Assembly (NCBI GenBank): GCA_047967505.1
Contig: CM106540.1
Reading direction: 5' to 3' (one strand)
Length of the DNA: 64,000 bases
Source: Dipteris shenzhenensis
Lineage: Eukaryota; Polypodiophyta; Polypodiopsida; Gleicheniales
Shown here: positions 34,694-46,218 of the stretch, one piece after another
Numbering within the stretch: the stretch's first letter is position 1
Layout: each line of letters starts with the position of its first letter
Notes under the pieces: model-generated
Database searches by the model: none
What the model was told of the DNA's origin: nothing
The model's input: the letters and a program-made list of their open reading frames with translations, nothing else
Position numbers and translations under genes: made by a program

Positions 34694-35038
34694 TGTGAAG
34701 AGAGTGGGAGAGAAGGAAGGAGTCTCACTTGTAGCTTTCTCACATACACAATAGGGAATATACACAAAGGTGGAGGCTAAAAATAGTTTTCTTCTTCTTA
34801 GTTGTGAAAGCCAAAAGAACTCTAAGTACAAAAGAATAGGTGAACCCTATATGTGGGTCTCAAACGAAACTCAGCTAACTAAGGTGGCATACTAACTGAG
34901 CCACTAACTAGAGTACATAAAGATAGCTGTCATCTAGCTATTATTCATGGGCAGTGTACCAACCGCATCTGCAGCGTGGTGACATAAATGCACAACGGTC
35001 ACCCTGGCATATCATGAGTGGAGCTCTATATCTCAACA
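34694..35038 (-). repeat. 5' LTR of Copia-C
   Basis: The 345 bp repeat is about 94 per cent similar by eye to 31084-31436, and the AGATT duplication follows it. Confidence 0.93.
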
Positions 35039-35043
35039 AGATT

Positions 35044-35836
35044 ATGCGACTTGGTGGGCAGAGGCCAACGCCACAGTCAACAGTAAGGCAAGCACAGTTG
35101 AAATTTTTCTCTTTGATCAAATTTGTTCATGCTTTGGTTGTCCTTTGGAAATTCTCACTAATGGAGGAACCTCTTTTAGAAATGAACTAATTGAAGATGT
35201 GGTGCATAAGCTAAAGATAAATCATAGCATGTCCACACCATACTATCCCCAATGTAATGGCTTGTGGCTGAGAAAACAAATGGATTGTTTTGCAATTCAA
35301 TGGGAAAGCTTGTAGACACCAAGAAAAGGCATTGGGATAGGCACTTGGCAAAAATTTTATGGGCTTACAGAACCACACACAAGCTAGCTATTAGGTTTAC
35401 AACATTCCAACTAGTGTATGGAATAGAAGCCATTTTGCCCATTGAATTGGAGATACATAATCTTCGCACTGCTGTTGCAAGAAAAGAAGTATAGGAGGAT
35501 GCCTATGCTCAATGATTGGTACAGCTAGAGGCCTTGAATGAATGTAGATTACAGGCCTTACAAAACTTGGAAGCTTCTCAAAAAAGGCACAAGGCCTGTT
35601 TTGACACCAAATTACGCAAGAAGAAAGATATTACAGAAGGAGATTTGGTCATGAGATTTGATAGCTATCTGGATAAGCGGCTAGACAAAAAGTTTATCGG
35701 CCGATGGGAGGGACCATATCCAGTCAAAAAGAAGTTCATGAATGGAACCTATCAACTTGAGGATGTTGATGGCATGGTGATACCTGGATGCACCAATGAG
35801 TATCACCTTAAATTCTTTTATGCTCGACCACCTTGA
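35044..35836 (+). pseudogene. Gypsy integrase, C-terminal half
   Basis: The frame continues the core (ATWWAEA) with LTNGGTSFRNELIEDV, where the second catalytic Asp is replaced by Asn. STPYYPQCNGLW follows with the last Glu region damaged. A WAYRTTH and VYGIEAILPIE stretch precedes the C-terminal domain (LRKKKDITEGDLVM, GRWEGPYPVKKKF). The frame ends at 35836, 40 bp before the polypurine tract. Frame breaks near 35300-35500 confirm decay. Confidence 0.85.
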
Positions 35837-35868
35837 GGGCCAGCAGACCCTCTCACTAGAGAGGATCT

Positions 35869-35884
35869 GGTGGGGGGGGAAAGA
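35869..35884 (+). promoter_or_regulatory. Polypurine tract of the Gypsy element
   Basis: GGTGGGGGGGGAAAGA precedes the TGTGACACC start of the 3' LTR. Confidence 0.8.
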
Positions 35885-36960
35885 TGTGACACCAAAAATT
35901 GATATTTCCTATTTTTCATTAGTATTGTTTTTCTCTATGTTTGATAAGAGTTTGAGTATCAGGTCATAGACTAGATGCTCTCATTTATTTCTATTTTCTA
36001 AGATATTGTATGGAATTGAGAGGATGAGTGGAATGGATCATTGTAAATACCATGTGTATGAATGATAAATACCTTGGTATGGGGTGAGAGTTATTTGTGT
36101 ATGGGATATTATGGGGTTTTTAGAAAATAGGAATAGTGCGTCATATAAAGAGGTGGGCTCATGTCCATGTGTTCCAATAATATAAGAGAGGCCACATGCC
36201 AAGAGTGTGGAAGGCATGTGGAGGAATGTGAAGTCAAGAGGAATCTTTCTAGAATTCATATGTGGAATAAGGAGGATGTGGACATATGGAAAAGAGAGGG
36301 TCCCTATGGGCTCCATGTGGGGAGACTCTTGACTTTCCCAATATTTTAGAGTCTTGAGCATCTTTTGATGGGACACATGGCAAGAGTAGCCAAAAAGGAC
36401 ATGGATGGTGACATACGGGCTTATGTGATTAATGGGGAAAGGAATCTACATGCAGCAATTGTAAATGGGTGAAGGAGGGTGACAAAATCTCTATAAAAGG
36501 AGCCCTCCTCTCCCTTGTTCATCATCTCTTCCACCACTAGGCCTCATGTTGCTGTAGCTCTATTCTCCTCAAGCCTCTTCCATGAGCCTTCTCTCCCTCT
36601 TGTGGATATTCTCTTATGTAGACTCTTGAGTCCATCTCTCTCTGGTTCATTCTCTCTCTATGAGTAGTATTGGTAATGAAGGTCACTTCAAGTTCTCTCT
36701 CTTGAGTGTCTCTTCCCTTTTTCCATTGTTTGCTCTTCCAAAGTGCTCAAAGGTGTTGTCTATTCGGCCGCTTATTGCACATACATGGTTTATCTATTTC
36801 CCAAGCCACAAAGGGAGCTCTTTCTTCCCTCCTAGGTGACCTCTATGGGACTTGGATTGTTAATGAAGTCTAAGCATGGAGGTATTATTCTCCCAAGTCA
36901 GCACCAGTAAAAGGAGTAGGTGTTTTTCATGACAGTTTGACCCCCTGTTAGTATTTTGGT
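35885..36960 (+). repeat. 3' LTR of the Gypsy element (right end approximate)
   Basis: The LTR starts TGTGACACC after the polypurine tract. It includes the block 36124-36236 found again at 28945-29063, a TATA-like box at 36490, and a pyrimidine-rich U5-like tail. The end cannot be fixed. Confidence 0.65.
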
Positions 36961-37947
36961 CATAACTTTTTGCTCGGTGGTCCGACACATGAAGCTCTCT
37001 TTAAGTAGCATCATCATATATGTCTTTAGTTATTTTATGAGATGTCAAACCAAAAATCTATGATGCTCTGTGTGTGACTGTTTCTTTTTTAGATAGTTTT
37101 TACCCCCACCCAATAAACTGCCCATATCTTTCTGACCACTTCTCTGTTTCTTATGAAACTTATATCAAAACGAAGTCCATTTAAAGGCGCATTTTGATTT
37201 GTGTTTGAATATTCAATATCATATCTCTACTAAAAGTTATAGGCCTCTGTGTCTAATGATAGTTTGCAGAGTGTTTTGAGCTAATTGTAAAGGTATCTAT
37301 GAAGGAGGTGCAATGTTTCCCCAGAACCTACCCATCCGACCCAATCATCCCCTTCAAACTCCTCGATATATATTAGTTCATGCCATGTTGAGCCGCAAGA
37401 TCTTCTTTCAACAATGTATTGCTCTTCTCTTTGGCATAGACCAACTTGCTGAGTTTATGGCCTCTGCTAATCCTTTCCTTCTCCCTATGCTTGAAGTACG
37501 ACATCACTTGGGATGTTGCCATCTTCATTCTCATATAAGGGAGGATAGTATGGTGTGGTCTCTTGGTATAAAAGCTTCTTTTTAATATCCCTTTCCTAGT
37601 GATGAATATCTCTATCACTCAGCTCGAAAGTAGCAGGAAGTGAAGAGGTGTGTGAAGTTTATTACCCCCAACTTCATGTCACACCACCTCTTGACCTCTA
37701 CAAGGACCTGATCAACAAACATGACAAAGAAAAAGAGCAACCAAGAAAATGTGGGCCCAAAGTACTAGAGACCCAAGGATACTTTCTAGGTGGATCATAT
37801 AATTGTATTTCAAATAATCCTCGACATCGAAAGCCACCCCATCATATAAATAACAAACCCCAACATTGGAAAACAAGATGATGCCATCCAACACGGAAGG
37901 TACATTACAGTTGGTTTCCCACAACACTAATCAAGGCCCAAGGATAT
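36961..37947. other. No gene recognised
   Basis: Between the Gypsy LTR and Copia-A2 there is an open frame of 90 codons (37313-37585) without a known domain, and no repeat structure that I can define. Confidence 0.4.
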
Positions 37948-38177
37948 TGTTAAGAGATCATGCTCACCATCTTGTGATCATATGTGCATAGCACTAACCT
38001 AATAGAGTGCTATAAAGGAAAGGGTTAGATGCCCTAACCCTATCCCTAAATGGGTTTGCATATATTCTACATTTTTGACTAAATCTAGTGTAGAGTTAGT
38101 CATTTATGGTGTGCTCTCTAGCTATGCCCTCTCTCCTCATCTCCACTCTTCTCCCATCCCCTCTTCATATTTTGTCA
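37948..38177 (+). repeat. 5' LTR of Copia-A2
   Basis: The LTR starts TGTTAAGAGATC and ends TATTTTGTCA. It matches the A1 LTRs apart from a short internal deletion. Confidence 0.9.
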
Positions 38178-38189
38178 TGGTATCAGACC
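38178..38189 (+). promoter_or_regulatory. Primer binding site of Copia-A2
   Basis: TGGTATCAGACC directly follows the 5' LTR and differs from the A1 site by one base. Confidence 0.88.
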
Positions 38190-38880
38190 ATGGTTCTGCC
38201 TTCCACTGAGGCACCATCTTTGGGAGAGTGTGAGAAAGTGATTGAGAGATTGAGTGTTCTCTTCCGTGACAGACTTCCATTCATGTGAAGAAAATTTTCG
38301 TCCACTTTCAGAAAAATTACGTTCATTGAGAGGGAGTTATTCATTACATTCATTCTGAGTGAGAGAAAGATATGCTTCATTGTGAACGAGGTATCTTGAG
38401 AGGGGAAATATGTTTGTGAGAGAGAGAGAGATCTAGGTCTTAGTCTTTGAGAGAGAGGTTTTGAGAGATCTATGAGAAAGAAAAAGAAAGGTTGATTCCA
38501 AAGTAGTGAAGCTTCTCTGCCAGCTACCTCCAACAACTTTCGACTAGAGCTTCATGCAAGGGCCTCTCCAATGTATGCCCACTATGCAACAAAAGTTTCA
38601 ACTCTCGAGGCTTCATCAACCACCTATGATCTTCATAGTAGCGACTCAATAGCGCGTTCACCTCAACTCTACAACAAGTATTACAAAGGCTTCTCTGAAA
38701 ACCCGACTTCTCTTCAGTGCCCACAACTCTCCAATGCCCTCTGAAGGCCTCTACAATTCAAGGGCCAAACGGCTCTCTCAACAAACCTCTACCTAAGGCT
38801 CTACCACAGACTTCCCAGTAGCTGCATCAGCTTGCATGTGATCCTACAGGAGCAAGCCCTAATAACACCAACAAATGCCT

Positions 38881-39224
38881 TGTTGGGGTAAGTATGATCA
38901 AGGGCTTGCTCTACGGTGCATGTGTGCAGCTAGGGGAGTCACATGTGTGTTTGTGTGTGTTGTAAAGGCACATCAAGTGCTATGATGTGTCTAGTGTGTG
39001 ACCTAAGTGATGATGTAAGACAAAGGCAATCCCACTGATGTAGGGATTGATTCCCACTGATGTAGGGGCTGATTGCCACTATGTAGGGAAGGTATTACCT
39101 TCTCCCCCTTTCTATAAGAGAGAGTCCTCTCTCTCACAATGATAACAGAGATCTATCATCTTTCTTTCATTGTGCTCTCACACCTCTTGCAAGATGCATC
39201 TATTCTATCCTATGGGATCCTACA
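38881..39224 (+). repeat. 5' LTR of TR-GAG copy 2, nested in Copia-A2
   Basis: The 344 bp LTR starts TGTTGGGGTAAG and shares GATCAAGGGCTTGCT and other blocks with the LTR at 47646-47990. It ends CTACA and is followed two bases later by TGGTATCAGAGCT (39227-39239). No matching 3' LTR is present. Confidence 0.85.
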
Positions 39225-40103
39225 AATGGTATCAGAGCTTTAGGTTCTCGATGTAGCCTAGCCTAGCATTAGATGCTATCTCTAGCATAAACTACTAGTT
39301 TCTCATCTTCTCCATTTTCCTTCTTCTTCCCCAAATCTTTGAGAGCTCTGTTCTCTGCCTACAAATGACCATTGCCCAAACCCTTTGAGCTGCAAACTCC
39401 TCACATATGGGCAAACTTCCAGCTATAAGCATTTAGGGAAATTTCATCTGTATGCGCAATGCCAACACTCACACTCCTCGACGAACTTTTGTGCAATTCT
39501 GCCTCTGTACCCACCTATCTGCAAATTCCTCTGAGCCCATGCTGGACAACACTGGGGCAAGCTGCTGCTGAAAAGTATGCTCATTTGGACAAGGAATGGA
39601 GGTGCAACAGACGAAAAACCAATCGGTCTTCTCAAGCTTGACTATGGTGACCTGACACAACATTGCACCCCTCCTTATTGGTAGCCCTTCTTTGGTATAA
39701 GGCCCTTCTTCCTGCATAAAAATCCCCTTGAATAGAGCTATGAGCTATGAGAATTGCACCCTCCAAGTTTTGGTCTCTGTTTTGGATGATTTTGACAATG
39801 TTGTGAGTTTGATGCTACATAAGATGCTACTTTAGCATTTTTGATGTTTTAAAGTGTTGAATAGCTTCAGTACAACTATGGCTACAGCTTTGCTTTAAGT
39901 TGCTACACCTGGATTTGCTTGGAATGCTTTCATTTAGCCACCTCTATGAAGCATGCAAGTGAAAGCATCATTTCCATTATGTTTTGTAGTATGGAATTTG
40001 GTTACAAGCCTTTGCTACTCTAAATGCTTGTATTTTGAAGCTCTTCAACTCTTTCTAGCCTTGTAAGAGAGTAGACACTGCCCATTTTGGGTTAGACCCT
40101 CTC

Positions 40104-40895
40104 ATGGCTACCATCTTAAATATGGATAAGTTCAATGGTAAAGGCTTTCACACATGGCAGATGAAGACTAAGTTTGCATTGATGAGGGAAAACCTCTGAG
40201 GGCTCATTAAACTAGCTTTAACTTCTTCTTCAATAGCCTCTAATGCTAGAGAATCCTCAGCTCCAACATGCCCGACAATAGATCTTGCTAGAGAGGAGAA
40301 AGCCTATGGCATCATTGCTCTTGGCTTAGGAGATGACTATATTCATCACATCTCTGATTTAGAGTCTCCTTCTGAAGCTTGGCAGAAGCTTGATATTATT
40401 TTTGGTGCTAGAGCTCACATCTCAAAATTGTCACTTAAGGTTGCTTTCTTTGAATTGAAGATGGTTAGTGGCACTCCCTTGGCTACCCATGTCAATTACA
40501 TGCGGAGTCTCATGACTCAACTTGCTTCTATCAACTCTCCAATCACTACAGATGATGCAATGGCAGTATTGCTCAAAAGTATGCGTGAAGATTATGATTA
40601 TGTTGTTACCACTTTGAAAAATCTTCCTAATCCTAATCTTGAAGGTCTTATTTTTGCTCTTCAAGAAGAAGAAAGGCACATGGAACTCCAAAGAGGCAAT
40701 GACACAGCCTATGCCATAAAAATTCAAAGGGGCAAGTTTTTACCTTGCAAACATTGTTGGAAGACAAATCACCTCTCAAAAGATTGCTTCAAGATCAATC
40801 CATGCAAACATTGTGGCAAAAACAATCACCATGAGAAGTATTGTAAAGCCAAAAAGGAAGAAACTACAAAGTCAAAAACTGCCAATAACACTTAG
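40104..40895 (+). pseudogene. Copia-type gag of TR-GAG copy 2
   Basis: The frame starts MATILNMDKFNGKGFHTW and continues in register for 263 codons with a single TGA at 40197-40199. The sister element has Trp there (ENLWDL), so a TGG to TGA change explains it. Two zinc knuckles lie near 40745-40860: CKHCWKTNHLSKDC and CKHCGKNNHHEKYC. The stop codon TAG at 40893 is already in, or at, the family A junction. Confidence 0.88.
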
Positions 40896-41480
40896 TAGAT
40901 GGAATGTGTACCAACTCGATGTCAAGAATGCATTTCTCAATAATTATCTAGACAAGGAAGTCTACATGCAACAACCAGCAGGTTATGTTGAACCACGAAA
41001 AGAGAATAAGCTTTGACATCTTAATAAAAGTGTCTATGTCTTAAAGCAAGCACCTAGAAGTTGGTACAGCAGAATCGACAAGTATTTTGCTGATCTGGGA
41101 TACATGAAGTCCAATGCAAATCATACTCTCTACTACAAAGTTCAAGGGGAAGACATTACTATTGCACTTTTGTATGTAGATGATTTGATTATGACCGGAA
41201 ACAAGGATAGCTTCATCAAAAGGCTAAAACAAGACTTTTCCAAAGTTCGACATGAAAGATCTTGGACTTATGCACTATTGTCTTGGTATTGAGTTCTAGA
41301 GAGATTCAAACAACACCTTTATGAGTCAGCTCAAATATGTTGGCAGTCTCTTAAAGAAGTTTCATATGGTAGATTGCAAGATTGCAGCCACTCCCATGGA
41401 ATAGAGTTTGAAACTTACAAAATATTCAAAAAAGCCCACAATCAATGACAGGTACTACAGGCAGCTCATTAGACTGTAAG
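40887..41480 (+). pseudogene. Copia family A RT fragment in A2
   Basis: Translation gives SRWNVYQLDVKNAFLN, YVEPRKENK, APRSWYSRIDKYFADLG and the catalytic YVDDLIMTG. All are almost identical to A1 (4230-3880). Stops follow at about 41018 and 41290, and the copy ends before RNase H. A 41700-41755 tail with the duplicated CTTGAGGGAAGG polypurine tract precedes the 3' LTR. Confidence 0.9.
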
Positions 41481-41755
41481 ATATCACCCAATATTTCAAA
41501 GTCTCAACATGGATATTTTAACTGTACTTTGGAGTGATCACATTGATGATTATCACTATGCATCTTCTCTCACCACCACAATGATGAAAATGACCCATGT
41601 TCATAGGATTAAAACTTATATTCATCCAAAGGCTACTGCTTCATTCTTCTAGTATAACACTGCATCTAGACCCTATGTTAAGGTCAATACTTGTTTTCCC
41701 CAGAATCATCATCTTGAGGGAAGGCCTACTTCATGATGTTGATCTTGAGGGAAGG

Positions 41756-42012
41756 TGTTGAGAGATCACGCTCAACATCATGCGATCATATCTGCATAGC
41801 ACCATCATGTTATCATATGTGCATAGCACTAACCCAATAGAGTGCTATAAAGGAAAGGGTTAGATGCTTTAACCCTAATCCTAAATGAGTTTGTATATAT
41901 TCTACATTTTCTACTAAATCTAGTGTACATTTATTCATTCGTGGTGTGCTCTCTAACTGTGCCCTCTCTCCTCATCTCCACTTTTCTCCTCTCCCCTCTG
42001 CATATTTTGGCA
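41756..42012 (+). repeat. 3' LTR of Copia-A2
   Basis: The 257 bp LTR starts TGTTGAGAGATC and ends ATATTTTGGCA. It is the same length as the A1 LTRs. Confidence 0.92.
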
Positions 42013-42017
42013 GATAT

Positions 42018-42669
42018 TACCTTGGAGACACATATATTTAGGTACCAAAGGTACTATGTGTAACAAGTACAACTCCATCATCTTTAAGCATCATCATCAC
42101 ATAATGCTTTCCCTAAGTGGAAAACACTTTGTGCAAGGTATTTATCAATTAAAATGACATATTTGGCTATCTTTAGATATGTCGACCTCTGTTTACCTTT
42201 TAAGAGATAACTTGCCCTAATCTATGTGCTACCAAGCACATAAGCTCTTTGGAATTTGAATATTTGTGAGTCCATTTCTTAAATAGCAACCTAGGTGTCA
42301 AGTTCTTATTCCATTCATCATATGCTAATATGGCAATCTTCTACTCAAATGCCTCATTTTGTTAGAATATGGCCAACAATCAAAATTCTTCACAATATTT
42401 TTTATTAGCTAATTCTAATCTCATATGCCCAAATGGAGTTCAATAAAAACACAAAAGAAAGTATTGATGCCAAAGCCTCTACAATTTACATCATTGATAA
42501 GTGAGAGGCAAGCATCAATTCCATGCATACCCATTATGCAAAATCAAGGCCAAAGGTAGAACCACAAGAACGTACCTTGACAAAGGAGGAACCATAAGAA
42601 CCTACTCACAAGGACACAAGAAAATCTCTAATACATGAGCATCACTCATAGAGGACAAATTCATCTACC
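42018..42669. other. No gene recognised
   Basis: AT-rich intergenic sequence without coding or repeat signals. Confidence 0.45.
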
Positions 42670-43090
42670 TTCTATCAAGTAGTTACACAAGAACCTATCT
42701 TGAAAAAAGAGATAGTAACACAAGAATCTGTTAGATCACAACCCTATCAAAATAGCCATTCAATTTATTGCACCATCTTCAAGGCCACCGGTACTTAAAC
42801 AAAAACATGTCTCAAAAAAAGAGACAATAACACAAGAACTTGCTCAACCACAAGTCTATCAAAATGCCATTGAACTTACTACATCATCTTCAAGGCAACA
42901 ACAACAGTTACACAAGAACCGATCTCAAAGAAAGAGATGGTAACACAAGAACCTGGTCAACCATAAGTCTATTAAAATGCCATTGAATTTAATGCATTGT
43001 CTTAAAGGGCAATGGAGGTTATATAAGAATATGTCTCAAAAAGAGAGGTAGTAAATACAAGAACCTACTTGACCACAAGTCTATCAAAAC
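42670..43090. repeat. ~112 bp minisatellite, about four units
   Basis: The anchor CTATCAAAA (or CTATTAAAA) recurs at 42744, 42856, 42969 and 43081, a period of 112-113 bp. Each unit also carries AAAGAGA and ACACAAGAAC. The period is not a multiple of three, so the array is unlikely to be coding. Confidence 0.8.
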
Positions 43091-43542
43091 TCAACCATAG
43101 TCCTCATCTTATGAGTTTGTATGATGTATTATTAGACTCCTCTAGATTTGATGACTCATATGAATAAAGCTCCAGATTACACACAACCTTATTGGGCTCA
43201 AAGAGACTTCAGGGCACAAGATTCAATGAAGTTTAATCCCTAAAACGGGTTTAGAAAGAAGCTCTATGTAGAAAAGCAAGACAAATGTCAAGCACAATGC
43301 TTAACTTACAAACATGGCATGTCAAAAGCATTGTTTTATGAGAATCCAATGTAAGTCCCACTCAAATCAAATATTAGATGCATGATAATACACTTGTACT
43401 TACTCCACTAAAAATTAACACCACTAGGATCCTACTTTAACCCCTACCAACACCTTCTTCTTAATAACACCACTAGGATCGATTCCTACATTAACCCTTA
43501 CCAACACATTATTCTTAACAACTTCTTGTTTCTCTAGAATGT
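43091..43542. other. No gene recognised
   Basis: Intergenic sequence with two near copies of ACCACTAGGAT around 43420-43480 and no coding signal. Confidence 0.4.
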
Positions 43543-44833
43543 TGTTAAATTACACAGTGTAGTGGAACAGAAACTGAACAAAGAATAGAGAGTACACAAC
43601 AAATTGGAGATGATAAAAAATTTCTTTTAATACTGATGATGGCTCTGTCTACCCGTGCGCTCCCACAGTGGAGCTTAGATGGCGATCTAGACATATACTA
43701 GGTGAAGAGCTACCAGCTAGAAGATCTCTGCTGGAAGATCTAGGAATGATCTAATCTGATGCAATGGACTGGGAAGGTCGCCTCTTTATAGCTATGAGGG
43801 CAGTAGTCGGATCAACGTAGTTGGTGGAACCGACCAGTCAACCTAGTCGATGGAGTCGACCAGTCAACCTAGTCGATGGAACCAACTAGTCGTCCATCGA
43901 ATATTCAGGGAATATTCCTTATATCGTGAGTGTTAAGCATTGTTACCAGTCCATTAAACCTTTGTGGAAATATCCAGAGACACTGCCGAGCTAGCTCTTC
44001 GCTAGTCTTTTGTATCCCAGCACTAGCCATCTGGTCATGCAGATTTTTTATTCAGGTTATGAACGCCTCCACTGTCTCTCCTTCATTAAAATTCTCAGCT
44101 GCGAGCTGATTCTCCAGGTTCTGGATCCTTGTCTAATTTCGCATCTCATACTGAGTCTTCAATATGTTCCAGGCCACAGATGCCTTAGACAGATACTGAA
44201 TCAAGGTCAAAACACTATCAGTAGTACTTGTAACCAGGGCACATAGAGCATTTGTGTTCCTACGTTTCCAAGCTCGTAGAAGGTCAGCATTAGGAGGTAT
44301 CGTTCTCCTTGAATTTGCTGCCTTCAGTGAAGGCTGGTGGGCGAATCCTCAATGCCTGGTTGTTGGTATTGTTGGTGCAGTTGTTGAACTCAAGCCGCTT
44401 CCTGATGCCATCACTCCGTATGCTGTTGAAGCCCTCGCCTCTCTTCTACTCTTCGATCCTTAGAGCCCTCTGATACCATGATAAATTACACGGCGCAACG
44501 GAACAAAAACTAAACAAAGAATATCGAGTACACATCAAACTAGAGACGAACAAAATTTTCCTTCAATACTGATGTAGTACAGATGATGACTCTGTCCACC
44601 CATGTGCTCCCACAGTGGAGCTTAAATGGCGATCTAGATAAATACTAGGTGAAGAGCTACTAGCTGGAAGATCTAGGAATGATCTGATCTGATGCAATGG
44701 ACTAGCAAGGTCGCCTCTTTATAGCTATGAGGGCGGTAGTCGGATCAACCTAGTCAGTGGAACCGACCAGTCAACCTAGTCGGTGGAACCAACTAGTCGT
44801 CCATGGAATATTTAGGAAATATTCCCTATACCA
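43543..44833 (-). mobile_element. Copia-D: short internally deleted LTR element
   Basis: Two long direct repeats, 43543-43926 and 44479-44833, flank about 550 bp. The minus strand reads TGGTATCAGAGGGC next to the right-hand LTR, a tRNA-Met primer site. The interior contains only a piece of Copia gag. The LTRs are diverged and no target duplication is clear, so the exact ends are approximate. At 1.3 kb it is TRIM-sized but its LTRs are long. Confidence 0.8.
43927..44463 (-). pseudogene. Copia gag fragment in Copia-D
   Basis: One minus frame gives AWKRRNTNALCALVTSTTD, then SKASVAWNILKTQYE and LENQLAAENFNEGETVEAF. This is the UBN2-like gag core pattern (AW..L...Y, L..QL, SV..F). It has at least one stop and lacks a zinc knuckle. 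Nothing of pol remains. Confidence 0.7.
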
Positions 44834-45909
44834 TCGCCTCGAGGGCTCTCGCCCTCGAACCCCCACCAAGGGGGCTGCTAGCCACCCTGGGACCCCCCAA
44901 ACCCTAGCGAGAGCAAGGGGCTCCCACACAATCAAGACAATGTGCCTCGTTGTGCTACCAGCTTACCTACCCTGCCTAGCCCATAGGCTAGACTCACATA
45001 GATCACCTTTCTACAATCAACGATCTCATTGATAGACCTCATCTGACATGCAAGTCAGGATCCATCCAATGTCCCAGGCTCACACATGGCCTCTCCTCAT
45101 ATGGGGGCCTTACAACTTGGACCATTGGTGATTACCAAGAGGGTGGGGCATTGAGCATATATAATAAAGGTCACATGTATTCACTCCGATCCATCCATCC
45201 AATGTCCACCAATGTAATATCTCATGCCATGCGATGGAGCCCTACATCAGAAGTAACACCTCCCCATATGAAATATCAATACTCCCAACAACAATTCCCA
45301 TGTCAAAGTATTCACTACAGACCTACAGCCACACAAAAGGTTCAAACAATTGCACGAAAGGAATGTATGTTAATTGACAACACTCCAACAACCATGACCT
45401 TTGCACAATCCATGGGACTACATCAAGAATAGGAAGGGGAACATGTTAACCAATCTAAATAACAATATGTCCTTGGCAAACATGCATGAAAATACTTGCA
45501 AGATCTCATGATTTGCAACAAAATACATGTAATATGATTTATTGGTTGAGTCTTGTAAGTTTTTCCCTTCAGTAGGACTCTAGAGCATAGATCCATTGTG
45601 TTGCATTTGCCTAAAAGAGTGAGAATGGAGGCTATTGGAGAATTGGGTCATAATTAGGGTTTGGAAAAGGGTCATGTATAAAAGCCAACTTTTTGGCTTT
45701 GGTGTCATTTTTCTACTCTCTCCTTGTTGCTTCCATGCCTACGTTCCCTTTTACACTCACCACACTCATGCTATCCCCTCTCCTCTCTCTTCCCGTGTTC
45801 TTTTCTTGTGAAGAAACTCGTGAGATGTGATTCTGGAGCTATGAAGGCGACATCCATGGATGGCCTTATGAGGTGTAAGCTCTCAAACAAGGGTTAGAAG
45901 GAGGCGATT
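44834..45909. other. No gene recognised
   Basis: Short frames only (for example 45151-45432). I see no domain, tRNA or terminal repeat. Confidence 0.4.
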
Positions 45910-46079
45910 TGTTGGGATATGTGTGATCAAGGGCTACGTACGAGATGTGCCATTGATTTAGGCCACCCTCTCTCTCATTCTATAAAAGAGAGGACTTCCT
46001 CTCAACTCAATGGAATATTTTGCCATTTGGTTCCCACACTCTCTTCCATGATGTCCTCCTTCACTCCCACTTTCCAACA
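45910..46079 (+). repeat. 5' LTR of TR-GAG copy 3 (internally deleted)
   Basis: It matches the two ends of 47646-47990 but lacks the middle ~175 bp. Confidence 0.92.
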
Positions 46080-46081
46080 TT

Positions 46082-46093
46082 TGGTATCAAAGC
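46082..46093 (+). promoter_or_regulatory. Primer binding site of TR-GAG copy 3
   Basis: TGGTATCAAAGC follows the 5' LTR after two bases; one change from the tRNA-Met consensus. Confidence 0.85.
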
Positions 46094-46218
46094 TAAACCA
46101 TGCATTGAGCCCTCCAAATTACTTTGTTTTTTTACTCTTCAGTTTTGGGCATTTTTTATTGTTTAATGCTTGATGCAAGCTTGGAGATGACTTATTGACA
46201 GAAAATTATTGGTTAATA

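Larger units (their letters stand above)
31084..35038 (-). mobile_element. Copia-C: LTR retrotransposon lacking RT and RNase H
   Basis: A minus-strand element of 3955 bp. LTRs 31084-31436 and 34694-35038 flank gag, protease and integrase. The perfect 5-bp target duplication AGATT (31079-31083 and 35039-35043) lies inside the Gypsy integrase; removing the element restores VATDYATWWAEA. Just after the post-integrase linker the sequence reaches the polypurine tract (CGAGGGGGAG on minus) without any RT or RNase H, so it is non-autonomous by internal deletion. Confidence 0.93.
28584..36960 (+). mobile_element. Tat-type Gypsy LTR retrotransposon remnant with nested insertions
   Basis: Plus-strand remnants occur in Gypsy order: two gag zinc knuckles (28584-28768), an LTR-like fragment (28945-29063), RNase H, a second RNase H domain, and integrase interrupted by Copia-C. 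A polypurine tract and a 3' LTR starting at 35885 follow. RT and protease are missing. The second RNase H is the hallmark of the Tat/Ogre branch. The 3' LTR contains a TATA-like CTCTATAAAAGGA at 36490. Its right end is not defined because the full 5' LTR is absent; 36960 is a guess. Confidence 0.85.
37948..42012 (+). mobile_element. Copia family A copy 2 (A2), chimeric with a gag-only element
   Basis: LTRs 37948-38177 (with a ~27 bp deletion) and 41756-42012 belong to family A. The perfect target duplication GATAT (37943-37947 and 42013-42017) shows that the ends arose from one insertion. Inside, family A leader (38190-38880) gives way to the 5' LTR, leader and gag of a TR-GAG element (38881-40890). 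It then switches abruptly back to family A RT codons. Gag, protease and integrase of family A and the 3' half of the TR-GAG element are gone. Confidence 0.9.

Noticed and set aside
42670-43090. CRISPR-like array
   Set aside because: The units are 112 bp, diverged throughout and without the repeat-spacer pattern; the genome is a plant nuclear one.
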